DNA of 16,386 nucleotides from assembly GCA_020718125.1 (NCBI GenBank), contig DYDC01000028.1, forward strand, positions 1-16,386, read 5' to 3'. The notes under the pieces are model-generated. The model was given only the letters and a program-made list of their open reading frames with translations, was not told where the DNA came from and did not search any database. Numbering within the stretch: position 1 is the first letter of the stretch; each line of letters opens with the position of its first letter. Below are positions 8,196 through 15,779 of this stretch, piece by piece. The DNA comes from Methylacidiphilum sp. (GTDB lineage: Bacteria; Verrucomicrobiota; Verrucomicrobiia; CAIQCK01). Both the position numbers and the translations under genes were made by a program.

Positions 8196-8225
8196 ACTTT
8201 TCCTGACTGCGTTTTTCGTGACTGC
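8196..8225 (-). repeat. Imperfect 15-nt tandem direct repeat upstream of the lysC leader
   Basis: On the minus strand GCAGTCACGAAAAAC is followed immediately by GCAGTCAGGAAAAGT. The shared core GCAGTCA is exact and is followed in both by one variable base and GAAAA. The repeat lies between the epimerase stop (8239) and the leader ORF (8155), where a promoter for lysC would be expected. It could be a regulator binding site. No clear -10 box was found nearby, so the promoter itself is not called. Confidence 0.4.
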
Positions 8226-8238
8226 ATCATCGGCCCAG

Positions 8239-9156
8239 CTACACCTTCAACCGGCTCTTCCACCATTCGACGGTCTGGCGCAGGCCGGCGTCGAGGTCGT
8301 AGCGCGGTTTCCAGCCGGTGTTCTCGCGGAGGCGGGAGTTGTCGGCGAGGACGAACATCGGGTCGCTCGGTGAGTAAGGCTGCGCGCCGAGGGCGAGCAG
8401 GTCGGGTCGGCCGATGATGGCGGCGATTTTTTCGGCGATCTGGCGGACGGTGACGGGTTGGGCGGAGCCGACGTTGACGATGCCGGTGAGCGCGCTCTGC
8501 GCGGCGGCGACGATGCCGGAGGCGACGTCCTCGATGTGCAGGAAGTCACGAATCTGTTCGCCGGGGGTGAGCTTGAGGGTCTGGCCTTTGAGAAGCGTGG
8601 TGATGGCGTAGGGCATGAGCCGCTGCGGGGCTTCGTCGGGGCCGTATTGGTAGAACAGGCGCACCCAGGCGATCTGCATCGGCGTCAGCCGCGCGAACTG
8701 CTCCAGCATGAGCGCGGCGGCGAGCTTGCATGCGGCGTAAAGGCTGCGAGGCTTTGCCGGGCTGGTTTCGGATAAGACCGCGCCAGCGTGCTCATACTCA
8801 AAGCAGGTGCCGATGCCGACGAGCCGCCGGCAACCAAGCGCGGCGAGTTTGCGGACCAGTTCGATGGTGGCGTTGAGCGAACCGAAATTCTCGGGGGCGT
8901 CGAGGTATTTGCCGGGCACGGCATACCACGCGAGGTGGATGCACATCTCTGGCCGCACCGCGTCGAGGCGCGCGTCGCGCTCGGCCGCGTTTTCGAGGTT
9001 GCACGGGATGGTGTGGAGCCGCGGCAGGAGATCGTGGATGCGCGTGGTGTCGTTGTCGCCGAGGATGGTGGCGTGGACGTCATGGCCCTGCTGGACAAGC
9101 AGGCGCGTGACGTGGGACCCGATGAAACCGCCGGCGCCAGTGATCAGTATTTTCAT
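8239..9156 (-). CDS. NAD-dependent epimerase/dehydratase (extended SDR, nucleotide-sugar type)
   Basis: A 305-residue extended short-chain dehydrogenase/reductase that acts on nucleotide sugars. The Rossmann motif GAGGFIG (7-13) binds NAD(P). The catalytic triad is Thr117 (GIGTCFEYE), Tyr140 and Lys144 (YAACK). RLFYQYGPDEAPQRLMP and the block from RDFLHIEDVASG to NVGSAQPVTV are typical of sugar-nucleotide epimerases, dehydratases and 4-ketoreductases; the exact substrate cannot be read from the sequence. The ATG at 9156 gives the standard N-terminus MKILITGAGG. The frame stays open upstream to 9825, but that extension is antisense to hss and has no family character. No Shine-Dalgarno is visible. 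It is divergent from hss, and no sugar or polysaccharide gene adjoins it on either side. Confidence 0.92.
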   Translation of the reverse strand: MKILITGAGGFIGSHVTRLLVQQGHDVHATILGDNDTTRIHDLLPRLHTIPCNLENAAERDARLDAVRPEMCIHLAWYAVPGKYLDAPENFGSLNATIELVRKLAALGCRRLVGIGTCFEYEHAGAVLSETSPAKPRSLYAACKLAAALMLEQFARLTPMQIAWVRLFYQYGPDEAPQRLMPYAITTLLKGQTLKLTPGEQIRDFLHIEDVASGIVAAAQSALTGIVNVGSAQPVTVRQIAEKIAAIIGRPDLLALGAQPYSPSDPMFVLADNSRLRENTGWKPRYDLDAGLRQTVEWWKSRLKV

Positions 9157-9336
9157 AAGGAAGCTGGCGGTATTCTGCGCGGGGCGCGCGGCGGCGGCAA
9201 GCGCAAGTTTTTCCGCGACAAAAAGTTTGATCGGATGGCCTGCAACGACGCGGAGAACGCGAAGTTCCTCAACCGGCTGGATAGCCTGAAAGTCCAAGGC
9301 GGCGCGCTGACGCTTGTCGGCAAGTCGTCGCCGTGA
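9157..9336 (+). pseudogene. Possible 3' remnant of an unidentified gene
   Basis: A plus-strand frame ends at TGA (9334-9336) after a stretch with protein-like composition and mostly G/C third bases. It includes KRKFFRDKKFDRMAC and, at the end, LDSLKVQGGALTLVGKSSP. The frame has no plausible start: to the left it runs into sequence antisense to the epimerase gene. An ATG at 9235 would give only 33 residues. It may be the tail of a gene truncated by recombination, a small protein, or a chance frame in GC-rich DNA. I do not recognise the family. Confidence 0.3.
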
Positions 9337-9420
9337 CGCGCCTTTTTCCGGCTCGGACGAGTTTGCTGAACCGTCGCGTGTTCGCCACCGGATCGTCGCG
9401 CGCGTCGCAAAAACTCTTGT

Positions 9421-9446
9421 CACTCGCGCGCGTTTCGCGCAGAGTG
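9421..9446. repeat. Inverted repeat in the hss upstream region
   Basis: CACTC-GCGCG at 9421-9430 is the reverse complement of CGCGC-GAGTG at 9436-9446, with one unpaired A (9441) and a 5-nt centre (CGTTT). That is a 10-bp stem about 80 nt before hss. With no following T-tract it is not a terminator. It could be an operator or a leader hairpin of the polyamine genes, but GC-rich palindromes also arise easily by chance here. Confidence 0.4.
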
Positions 9447-9455
9447 CGCGCCTCA

Positions 9456-9473
9456 AAGTCGCGGAAGTCGCGG
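9456..9473 (+). repeat. Exact tandem 9-mer
   Basis: AAGTCGCGG occurs twice in a row (9456-9464 and 9465-9473), 10 nt after the inverted repeat and 53 nt before the hss start. No function is evident; it may be a binding site or slippage product. Confidence 0.5.
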
Positions 9474-9526
9474 CGCGGGTGGGCGAATGAGTCGCCGGCC
9501 GCCGCAGCGAACGAGGGCCGAGAATC

Positions 9527-10984
9527 ATGATCCAGTTCAACAAGAGAATCCTTTTCGTCGGATACGGCGCGGTGGCGCAGTGCGCGCTGCCCATCCTGGC
9601 CAGGCTGCTGAAGGTGCCGTTGAAGAACATCACCGTGATGGACTTCGAGGACCAGGCGAAGCTCCTGCGACCGTGGACGAAGAAGGGCGTCCGTTTCGTG
9701 CGCGACCGCGTCACGCGCGACAACATGGCGAGGTTGCTCGCAAAATACCTCTCGGCCGGCGATGTGTTGATCGATCTGGCTTGGAACATCGATTGTTGCG
9801 AGATTCTCGACTGGTGCCACAACAACGGCGTGCTCTACGTCAACACCTCCACGGAGCTGTGGGACCCCTACGAAGGCGCGTTCAACAAACCCCCGACCGA
9901 GCGCACGCTCTACTGGCGGCACATGAACGTCCGCTGCCTGACCGCGCGCTGGAAGAACAAAGGCACCACCGCCGTCATCGAGCACGGCGCCAACCCCGGC
10001 CTCATCTCGCACTTCGTCAAGCAGGGCCTCATGGACATCGGCAAGCGCCTCATCCGCGACAAGAAGGTCAAAGCCAAGGAAGCCGAGGCGATCACGGAAC
10101 TCATCAGCAGCCAGCAGTTCAACCATCTCGCGCGCAAGCTTGGCGTGAAGGTCATCCATTGCAGCGAGCGCGACACGCAGATCACCGGCCAGCCGAAGCA
10201 GGCGGACGAGTTCGTCAACACCTGGAGCATCGAGGGCTTCCGCGAGGAAGGCACCACCACCGCCGAGATGGGCTGGGGCACGCACGAGAAGGAACTGCCG
10301 CCGCTCGCCTACGAGCACAAGGAAGGCCCTCGAAACCAGATCTGCCTCGCGCGGATGGGCATGAACACCTGGGTCGCCTCGTGGGTTCCCAACTACGCCA
10401 TCCACGGCATGATCGTCCGCCACGGCGAGGCGTTCACCATCTCCGACAAGCTCACCGTCTGGGAGAACGGCAAGGCCGTCTATCGCCCGACGATGCACTA
10501 CGCCTACTGCCCCTGCGACAGCGCCATCGCCTCGCTCAACGAACTGCGCGGCTGCGACTACCAGCTTCAGCCGAACTTGCGCATCATGAACGACGAGATC
10601 ACCAGCGGTTCCGACATCCTCGGCGCGCTGATCATGGGCCACGCCTACAACTCGTGGTGGATCGGCAGCGACCTCGGCATCGAGGAAAGCCGCCGGCTGG
10701 TCCCGCACCAGAACGCCACGACGATGCAGGTGGCCATCTCCGTCGTCGCGGCGACGATGTGGATGATCCAGAACCCCGAACGCGGCGTCTGCGTCCCGGA
10801 CGACCTGCCGCACGAATACGTCCTGAAGGTTTCCAAGCCGTATCTCGGCAAGTTCATCTCCATCCCGAGCGACTGGACGCCGCTGAAACATTACACCAAC
10901 GCCTTCCTCGGCTATAACAACCCCAAAGTGGACCTCAACGACCCGTGGCAGTTCAAGAACTTCCTTATCACCGACGGCGACTAG
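9527..10984 (+). CDS. hss: Homospermidine synthase
   Basis: An NAD-dependent cytoplasmic enzyme that joins two putrescine molecules (or putrescine and spermidine) to make sym-homospermidine, using NAD as a prosthetic group. The 485-residue length fits the bacterial family (about 477 in Blastochloris viridis). It has the N-terminal Rossmann motif VGYGAVA (11-17), GANPG (154-158), ERDTQ (214-218), NTWSIEGF (231-238, including the conserved active-site Trp233), the aligned GWGTHE and HYAYCPC blocks, and the C-terminal DPWQFKN. These match homospermidine synthase much better than saccharopine or carboxynorspermidine dehydrogenase, which share the fold. The start ATG at 9527 leaves the usual short N-terminus. 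The ornithine decarboxylase gene begins 1 nt after its stop, and supplies putrescine. Confidence 0.93.
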   Translation: MIQFNKRILFVGYGAVAQCALPILARLLKVPLKNITVMDFEDQAKLLRPWTKKGVRFVRDRVTRDNMARLLAKYLSAGDVLIDLAWNIDCCEILDWCHNNGVLYVNTSTELWDPYEGAFNKPPTERTLYWRHMNVRCLTARWKNKGTTAVIEHGANPGLISHFVKQGLMDIGKRLIRDKKVKAKEAEAITELISSQQFNHLARKLGVKVIHCSERDTQITGQPKQADEFVNTWSIEGFREEGTTTAEMGWGTHEKELPPLAYEHKEGPRNQICLARMGMNTWVASWVPNYAIHGMIVRHGEAFTISDKLTVWENGKAVYRPTMHYAYCPCDSAIASLNELRGCDYQLQPNLRIMNDEITSGSDILGALIMGHAYNSWWIGSDLGIEESRRLVPHQNATTMQVAISVVAATMWMIQNPERGVCVPDDLPHEYVLKVSKPYLGKFISIPSDWTPLKHYTNAFLGYNNPKVDLNDPWQFKNFLITDGD

Positions 10985-10985
10985 A

Positions 10986-12125
10986 ATGGTAACTCAAAAA
11001 GCTCTCCAACAACTCGCGAAGAAGCACGGAACGCCGCTGTTCGTGGTGGACCACGACGCGCTCCGGCAGAACTACCGCACGTTCAAGAAATACCTGCCGC
11101 GCGTGCAGGCCTACTACGCGGTCAAGGCCAACTCCGACCCCGCCATCGTCAAGACGCTCTACAAAGAGGGCGCGAGCTTCGACGTCGCCTCGATGCCGGA
11201 GTTTAAGATCGTCTATCAGAACATCAAGGGCATGCCCGCCAGGCAGCGGCAGGACTGGATCTGGGACAAGATCATCTACGCCAACCCGATCAAGGCCACC
11301 GAGACGCTGGAGCAGCTCGACCGCTACAAGCCGCTGGTCACCTACGACAACTTCGAGGAGATCCACAAGATCAAGCGCCACGCCCCGCGAGCCGGCCTCG
11401 CGTTGCGGCTCAAGGTCCCCAACACCGGCGCGATGGTCGAACTCTCATCAAAGTTCGGCGCCGCGCCCGGCGAAGCGGTGGATCTCATCCTCGCCGCCCA
11501 CAAGGCCGGCCTCGGCGTCGAGGGCCTGAGCTTCCACGTCGGCAGCCAGACCACCAACTTCGAGAACTACGTCCAGGCGCTCAACCTCGCCGCCAACGTC
11601 TTCAAGGAGGCCCGCGACCGCGGCTACACGAAGATGAACCTGCTCGACATCGGCGGCGGTTTCCCCGCGCCCTACGACGACAGCGTAAAGCCGTTCCGCG
11701 AACTGGCCGCGAGGGTCAACTCGGAGATCGAGCGCCTTTTCCCGAAGAACATCCAGATCCTTGCCGAGCCGGGCCGGTTCATGGTGGCCACCGCCGCCTA
11801 CGCCGTCTCAAAGGTCATCGGCAAGGCCGTCCGCGACGGCAAGCCCTGTTATTATGTCAGTGATGGTGTCTATCACACCTACTCCGGCGTCATCTTCGAC
11901 CACTGCAAGTATCCCATCAAAGCCTTCAAGCGTGGCGAGACGCGGATCAGCGCCGTGTTCGGCCCGACGTGCGACGCGCTCGACGTGGTCTCGACGGCGG
12001 AAAACCTGCCCGACCTCGAACTTGGCGACTTTGTTTACAGCGACAAGATCGGCGCCTACAGCCACGCTTCCTCGACCTGGTTCAACGGCTTCCCGCCCGC
12101 GACGGTCGTCCACGTCAACCAGTAG
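10986..12125 (+). CDS. odc: Ornithine decarboxylase, PLP fold type III
   Basis: A PLP-dependent enzyme of the alanine-racemase-fold decarboxylase group that makes putrescine from ornithine; some relatives also take lysine. The 379 residues include the PLP-binding Lys47 (YYAVKANSD), HVGSQ (184-188), GGGF (223-226), the phosphate-binding EPGR (261-264), and FGPTCDALD with Cys329 and Asp330. The last is the motif that supplies catalytic residues from the partner subunit of the dimer and is diagnostic of ornithine (and lysine/ornithine) decarboxylases. Carboxynorspermidine decarboxylase lacks the AVKAN-type sequence and is unlikely; diaminopimelate decarboxylases are longer and differ here. The start at 10986 lies 1 nt after the hss stop, so translation is probably coupled. 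The pair forms a compact ornithine-to-homospermidine unit. Activity on lysine (to cadaverine) cannot be excluded. Confidence 0.92.
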   Translation: MVTQKALQQLAKKHGTPLFVVDHDALRQNYRTFKKYLPRVQAYYAVKANSDPAIVKTLYKEGASFDVASMPEFKIVYQNIKGMPARQRQDWIWDKIIYANPIKATETLEQLDRYKPLVTYDNFEEIHKIKRHAPRAGLALRLKVPNTGAMVELSSKFGAAPGEAVDLILAAHKAGLGVEGLSFHVGSQTTNFENYVQALNLAANVFKEARDRGYTKMNLLDIGGGFPAPYDDSVKPFRELAARVNSEIERLFPKNIQILAEPGRFMVATAAYAVSKVIGKAVRDGKPCYYVSDGVYHTYSGVIFDHCKYPIKAFKRGETRISAVFGPTCDALDVVSTAENLPDLELGDFVYSDKIGAYSHASSTWFNGFPPATVVHVNQ

Positions 12126-12216
12126 GCGGCAGCCTGAGCCGTAACACTTCGGTGCTGCGAAGGAGACGGTGTTGAAGTAAAAGTGACGCTCACGTCCTTG
12201 TAAGGATCACCGCGCC

Positions 12217-15200
12217 ATGAAACGTCGCCCATTGTTGAAAAACCTTTTCCAGTTGACGGCTGCATCGCTCGCCTGCGCCGGCGCGCTGGCAGACGACATC
12301 CTGGTGGACCCGATGTCCACCACCACGAACTGGGCGCTCACCGGCCAGCGCGTCCACTACGTGCTCGGCCAGAGCAAACTGGAGCCGGCCAGCCAGCCCG
12401 CGCGCGCCAGCGCTAAAGCATCGCTGAAACTCACCTGCGACCTCGACGGCCGCAGTTGGGTCGGCATGCAATGGCGCGGCCAGCCGCTGCCGGGGCGCGT
12501 CGAGGCGCTTGCGTTCTGGACGCACAGCGACGGTTCCAAACACCGGCTCGCTGCGCGGATCGAAGACGCCAACGGGCGGTTCTTCGACGCGCCGCTCGGC
12601 GCGTTGGACTGGCAGGGCTGGCGGCAGGTCGCCGTGCCGATGGAGGAGACGAAATGGACGCCGCTGCTCCGTCACCACGAGGAACGGTTGCCCGTGCGCT
12701 GGCCCGTGACACTGCGCGAACTGCGGATCACCAAGAGTGGCGGCACGCCGTTGCTCAGTTCGGTCGCGTTCTCGGAACTTCGCGTCACCAGTCGTGTCAC
12801 GCCGCTGGACCGCGTCGCCATCGTCGTGGCCACGGACGCGCCGGCAAACGTGTTCTATCTGCCGCAGAGCGTCACGCTGCTCGCGAATCTCAAGAATCCC
12901 ACTGACACGGCGCTGGACGGCCGTGTCGAAATCGTCGTCGTGGACTGGCTGGGCCATGAACAGAAGTTCGACGGCGGCGCGTTGAAGCTCGCCGCCCGCT
13001 CGAACTTCGAGCGGAAGCTGGTCGTGCCCATGAAGACGTTGGGCGCGTATCAGGCGTGGGTGCGGTTTCGCGTCGGCGATGTCGCGCGTGAGGCGAGCCG
13101 GACGTTTGCGGTGAGCGCGAAAAGCAGCGGCGCGGCCCGGCTCGATCCCGGTTCGCCATTCGGCATGGGCCTCTACCTGTCGCGATTCCAGAAAGACGCC
13201 GAGTTGCAGCAGGCCATCAAGCTGGCGCGCGAGGCGGGCGTGAAGTGGACGCGCGGCGACATGAACATCGCCCACGTGGCGCCGCAGCCGGGCCGTTGGG
13301 CGTGGGAGTCGGTGCGCTGGATCGACGGCGAGGAGGGGGGCGCGGCTGAACTGGGCGCGGGCCGTGGCTTCAGCGTCGCCAGTTCGCCGTCACTGAACCG
13401 GCCGTGCGACACCGGCGAGATCACGCTCGCGCTTCGCATGAAGTTCCTGACGTTCGATTATCCCGACCGCTGGCGCACGCTGCTGGGCAAACGCGAAGGG
13501 CCGCAGCGGCAGTTCTATCTTTATCTGACCGTGCCGACGCGCCAGCTTGGCATTTCGTTTGGCGACGGCCGGGAAAGTTGGAGCGACATTCACTGCGCAA
13601 AGTCGGACTGGAAAACCAACCAGTGGTATCGCCTGGTGGTAAACCATCGCCGCAGCGACCGCAGCGTGCGCTGGTGGGTGGATGGCGCGCCGGCGGGCAA
13701 GGGCGAGACGCGGTTTGCCGGGTCGCTCGTGCCGAACAATTTGCCGCTGGAGATCGGCCGCGGGCTGGACTTCGCGCTCGATGATTTCGCGATCTACGAC
13801 CGCGCATTCGAGGGCGAGCCGCCCAAGGCCGCCAAGCCGGTCGCGCGCTGGATGTTCAACGACGGCAAAGGCCTGCGTGCCGCCGACGCCAGCGGCAACA
13901 AAAACCACGCCGCCATCCCGCCGTTCCGCAACGACGGCATCTTCGACCAGAGCCGCGCGGCCGGCATTTCCACGTTTCCGATAATGATGGGCACGCCATC
14001 CTGGATGGCTGCTGCGGCAGTTCGTGACGCGCCGCGGCCGTGGACGCTGATGCCGCAGACCAACCTCTGGGCAGACGTCATCGGCCGCGTCGCCGCGCGC
14101 TACCGGGGAATGGGCATCCGCACGTGGGAGATTTGGAACGAGCCGAACATCGAGCCGTCCTGGTCGCCGAAGCCGGACGCGGGTGAGTATTGCAAGGTGC
14201 TCGCCGCGTCGTATGCCGCCATCAAACGCGCCGACCCGCAGGCGACCGTGCTCGGCTGTTCGCTGGCCGGCCCGTGCGGCAAGACATGGATGTCGCCGTG
14301 GGAATTCGTCGAGGACCTGCTCAAGCGCGGCGGCGGGCGGTTCATGGACGCGATCTCGATCCATCCGTATCGCCAGCCGCACGCGCCGGAGGACTCGGAC
14401 TACGTCGGCGACATCAAGGCCATCAGCGATCTCACGGCGAAATACGGCCGGCGGCTGCCCATCTGGATCACGGAAGTCGGCTGGCCCACCGACGCGGCCG
14501 GTTCCGCCGAGAGCTGGCAGGCGAAGATGCTGCCGCGGTCCTACCTGCTGGCGCTGGCGGCGGGCGTGAAGAACGTGGCGTGGTATGACTACCACGACGA
14601 CGGCCCCGACCCGAGCTACAACGAGCACAACTTCGGCATCCTTCGCACCGACCTGACGCCGAAGCCGTCGTATTTCGCGTTCCGCACGATGGCCACCGAA
14701 CTGGCCGGGCTGCGCTTCGAGCGCGAGATGGACGCCGGCCCCGGCGCGACGGTGCTGCTGTTCGCCGGCAACGGCCGCCGCGTGGCGGTGGCGTGGGCGC
14801 ATCGGCGCGAGGTTGCGCTGGCATTGCGGGTTGGCGCCGCGCGGCAGATCGAGACGGTGGACTTGATGGGCAACGCGAGCCGGGCCGAGGCTCGCGACGG
14901 CTGGTTGTTGCTGACGCTGACCGGCGCGCCTGTGTTCCTGCGCAACGCGCCGGCGTCGCTCGCGGCGGTGCGGCCGATTGCCTGCGAACCGGCCGTGCTC
15001 AAGCTCGCCCGCGGCGAATCGGGCGAGTTGCGCGTGACGTTGCGCAATCCGTTCCGCAAACCGCTGGCGTTCCGCACGGCGAAAGCGCCGGTGACGATCC
15101 CGCCCAACGGCGAAAGCCGGGTCACGCTGCGGATCGCTGCCGACCACGCCGCATCGTGGCAGGCGCCGGTCTGGCGCAGCAGCGATGGACGGGTCGAGTT

Positions 15201-15768
15201 GACGACCCCGGCGCGCGTGGTTGCGTTGACGAGCCAGCGCGAGCCGATTTTTCAGAGGCGGGAGGAAACCACGCAGCGCGTCGCGGTGCCCGACTCACCG
15301 GCGCTGGCGGCGCGCGACGAGGTGACGGTCGCCTGCCGGTTCCGTTCTGACGGGCCGTCGGACACCTGGCAGGTGCCGTTGAGCAAATGGGACAGCGAGA
15401 GCCGGCGCAACTACGGGCTTTACCTCACTCGCGACAAGGGCGCGCTGTGCTTCTCGGCGTCGTTCGAGAAAGGCGCGCAGTTCACCGACCTCAACAGCGG
15501 CGTGCGGCTCTTCGATGGCCGCTGGCACCGCGTGGCGGCGACGTATTCGAAGCATGACGCGGCGGTTTGCTTTTACATGGACGGCGCGCTGGTGAAGCGC
15601 ATCGCGTTCGATGGCGGCGATCTGAAGTCCGCCGACGCGCCGCTGATAATCGCCTCCGGTTTCAACCTGACCCAGGACGGCAAGTCCACGCCCCGCGCCG
15701 CCGTGCGCGACGTGCAGGTCTGGAACCGCGCGCTGACGGCGGCGGAGATTGCGGCGCTGGGCCGATAG
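12217..15768 (+). CDS. Secreted multidomain glycoside hydrolase-like protein with two LamG domains
   Basis: An 1183-residue exported protein. The signal peptide (1-25) has RRPLLK, close to the Tat consensus, and an ALA-DD cleavage site. A carbohydrate-binding-like beta-sandwich (about 28-200) and an Ig-like domain (about 205-305) follow. A clan GH-A-type TIM barrel begins at FGMGLYLSR (315) and holds the acid/base Glu642 (EIWNEPN) and likely nucleophile Glu753 (IWITEVGWPT). Between barrel strands 2 and 3 a LamG/concanavalin-like domain (about 369-570) is inserted. Beta-rich modules follow, then a C-terminal LamG (about 1009-1180) ending in the usual WNRALTAAEIAAL. The barrel resembles GH39/GH5-like enzymes; the substrate is unknown, but a polysaccharide or glycoconjugate outside the cytoplasm is likely. 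AAGGA lies 10 nt before the ATG. It follows odc by 91 nt, but no functional link to polyamines is apparent. Confidence 0.85.
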   Translation: MKRRPLLKNLFQLTAASLACAGALADDILVDPMSTTTNWALTGQRVHYVLGQSKLEPASQPARASAKASLKLTCDLDGRSWVGMQWRGQPLPGRVEALAFWTHSDGSKHRLAARIEDANGRFFDAPLGALDWQGWRQVAVPMEETKWTPLLRHHEERLPVRWPVTLRELRITKSGGTPLLSSVAFSELRVTSRVTPLDRVAIVVATDAPANVFYLPQSVTLLANLKNPTDTALDGRVEIVVVDWLGHEQKFDGGALKLAARSNFERKLVVPMKTLGAYQAWVRFRVGDVAREASRTFAVSAKSSGAARLDPGSPFGMGLYLSRFQKDAELQQAIKLAREAGVKWTRGDMNIAHVAPQPGRWAWESVRWIDGEEGGAAELGAGRGFSVASSPSLNRPCDTGEITLALRMKFLTFDYPDRWRTLLGKREGPQRQFYLYLTVPTRQLGISFGDGRESWSDIHCAKSDWKTNQWYRLVVNHRRSDRSVRWWVDGAPAGKGETRFAGSLVPNNLPLEIGRGLDFALDDFAIYDRAFEGEPPKAAKPVARWMFNDGKGLRAADASGNKNHAAIPPFRNDGIFDQSRAAGISTFPIMMGTPSWMAAAAVRDAPRPWTLMPQTNLWADVIGRVAARYRGMGIRTWEIWNEPNIEPSWSPKPDAGEYCKVLAASYAAIKRADPQATVLGCSLAGPCGKTWMSPWEFVEDLLKRGGGRFMDAISIHPYRQPHAPEDSDYVGDIKAISDLTAKYGRRLPIWITEVGWPTDAAGSAESWQAKMLPRSYLLALAAGVKNVAWYDYHDDGPDPSYNEHNFGILRTDLTPKPSYFAFRTMATELAGLRFEREMDAGPGATVLLFAGNGRRVAVAWAHRREVALALRVGAARQIETVDLMGNASRAEARDGWLLLTLTGAPVFLRNAPASLAAVRPIACEPAVLKLARGESGELRVTLRNPFRKPLAFRTAKAPVTIPPNGESRVTLRIAADHAASWQAPVWRSSDGRVELTTPARVVALTSQREPIFQRREETTQRVAVPDSPALAARDEVTVACRFRSDGPSDTWQVPLSKWDSESRRNYGLYLTRDKGALCFSASFEKGAQFTDLNSGVRLFDGRWHRVAATYSKHDAAVCFYMDGALVKRIAFDGGDLKSADAPLIIASGFNLTQDGKSTPRAAVRDVQVWNRALTAAEIAALGR

Positions 15769-15779
15769 CACACCCGCCG

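Larger units (their letters stand above)
9337..9526. other. Intergenic upstream region of hss-odc
   Basis: Together with 9157-9336 this is the only stretch over 300 nt without a confident gene. It separates the divergent epimerase and hss genes and should contain the hss promoter. A TTGTCA (9417-9422) could be a -35 element, but no good -10 box lies at the right spacing. It contains an inverted repeat (9421-9446) and a 9-mer tandem repeat (9456-9473). GAGG at 9513-9516, 10 nt before the ATG at 9527, is a weak ribosome site for hss. Confidence 0.5.

Noticed and set aside
8048..8238. A lysine riboswitch (L box) or T-box upstream of lysC
   Set aside because: The region is too short and lacks the conserved core elements and multi-helix layout of either; the short ORF plus three-way pairing explains it better.
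9157..9825. N-terminal extension of the epimerase to give a 528-residue protein
   Set aside because: The Rossmann start MKILITGAGGFIG at 9156 is the standard N-terminus; the extension overlaps the 5' part of hss in antisense and looks like shadow sequence.
9269..10891. A 540-codon minus-strand open frame across hss, and a 476-codon plus-strand frame at 9487-10917
   Set aside because: Both lie over the well-supported hss frame and show the Arg/Ala/His/Val-rich composition of shadows.
12147..12162. CTTCG/CGAAG hairpin after the decarboxylase gene as a terminator
   Set aside because: It has only five base pairs and no T-tract follows, so read-through into the hydrolase gene cannot be excluded.
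12195..12206. TCCTT-GT-AAGGA palindrome hiding the ribosome site of the hydrolase gene
   Set aside because: The loop would be only 2 nt (or a 4-bp stem with a 4-nt loop), which is too weak to claim as a regulatory hairpin.
13390..15147. A 585-codon minus-strand open frame across the hydrolase gene
   Set aside because: It is antisense to a frame with a signal peptide, catalytic motifs and LamG domains; it has no motif of its own.
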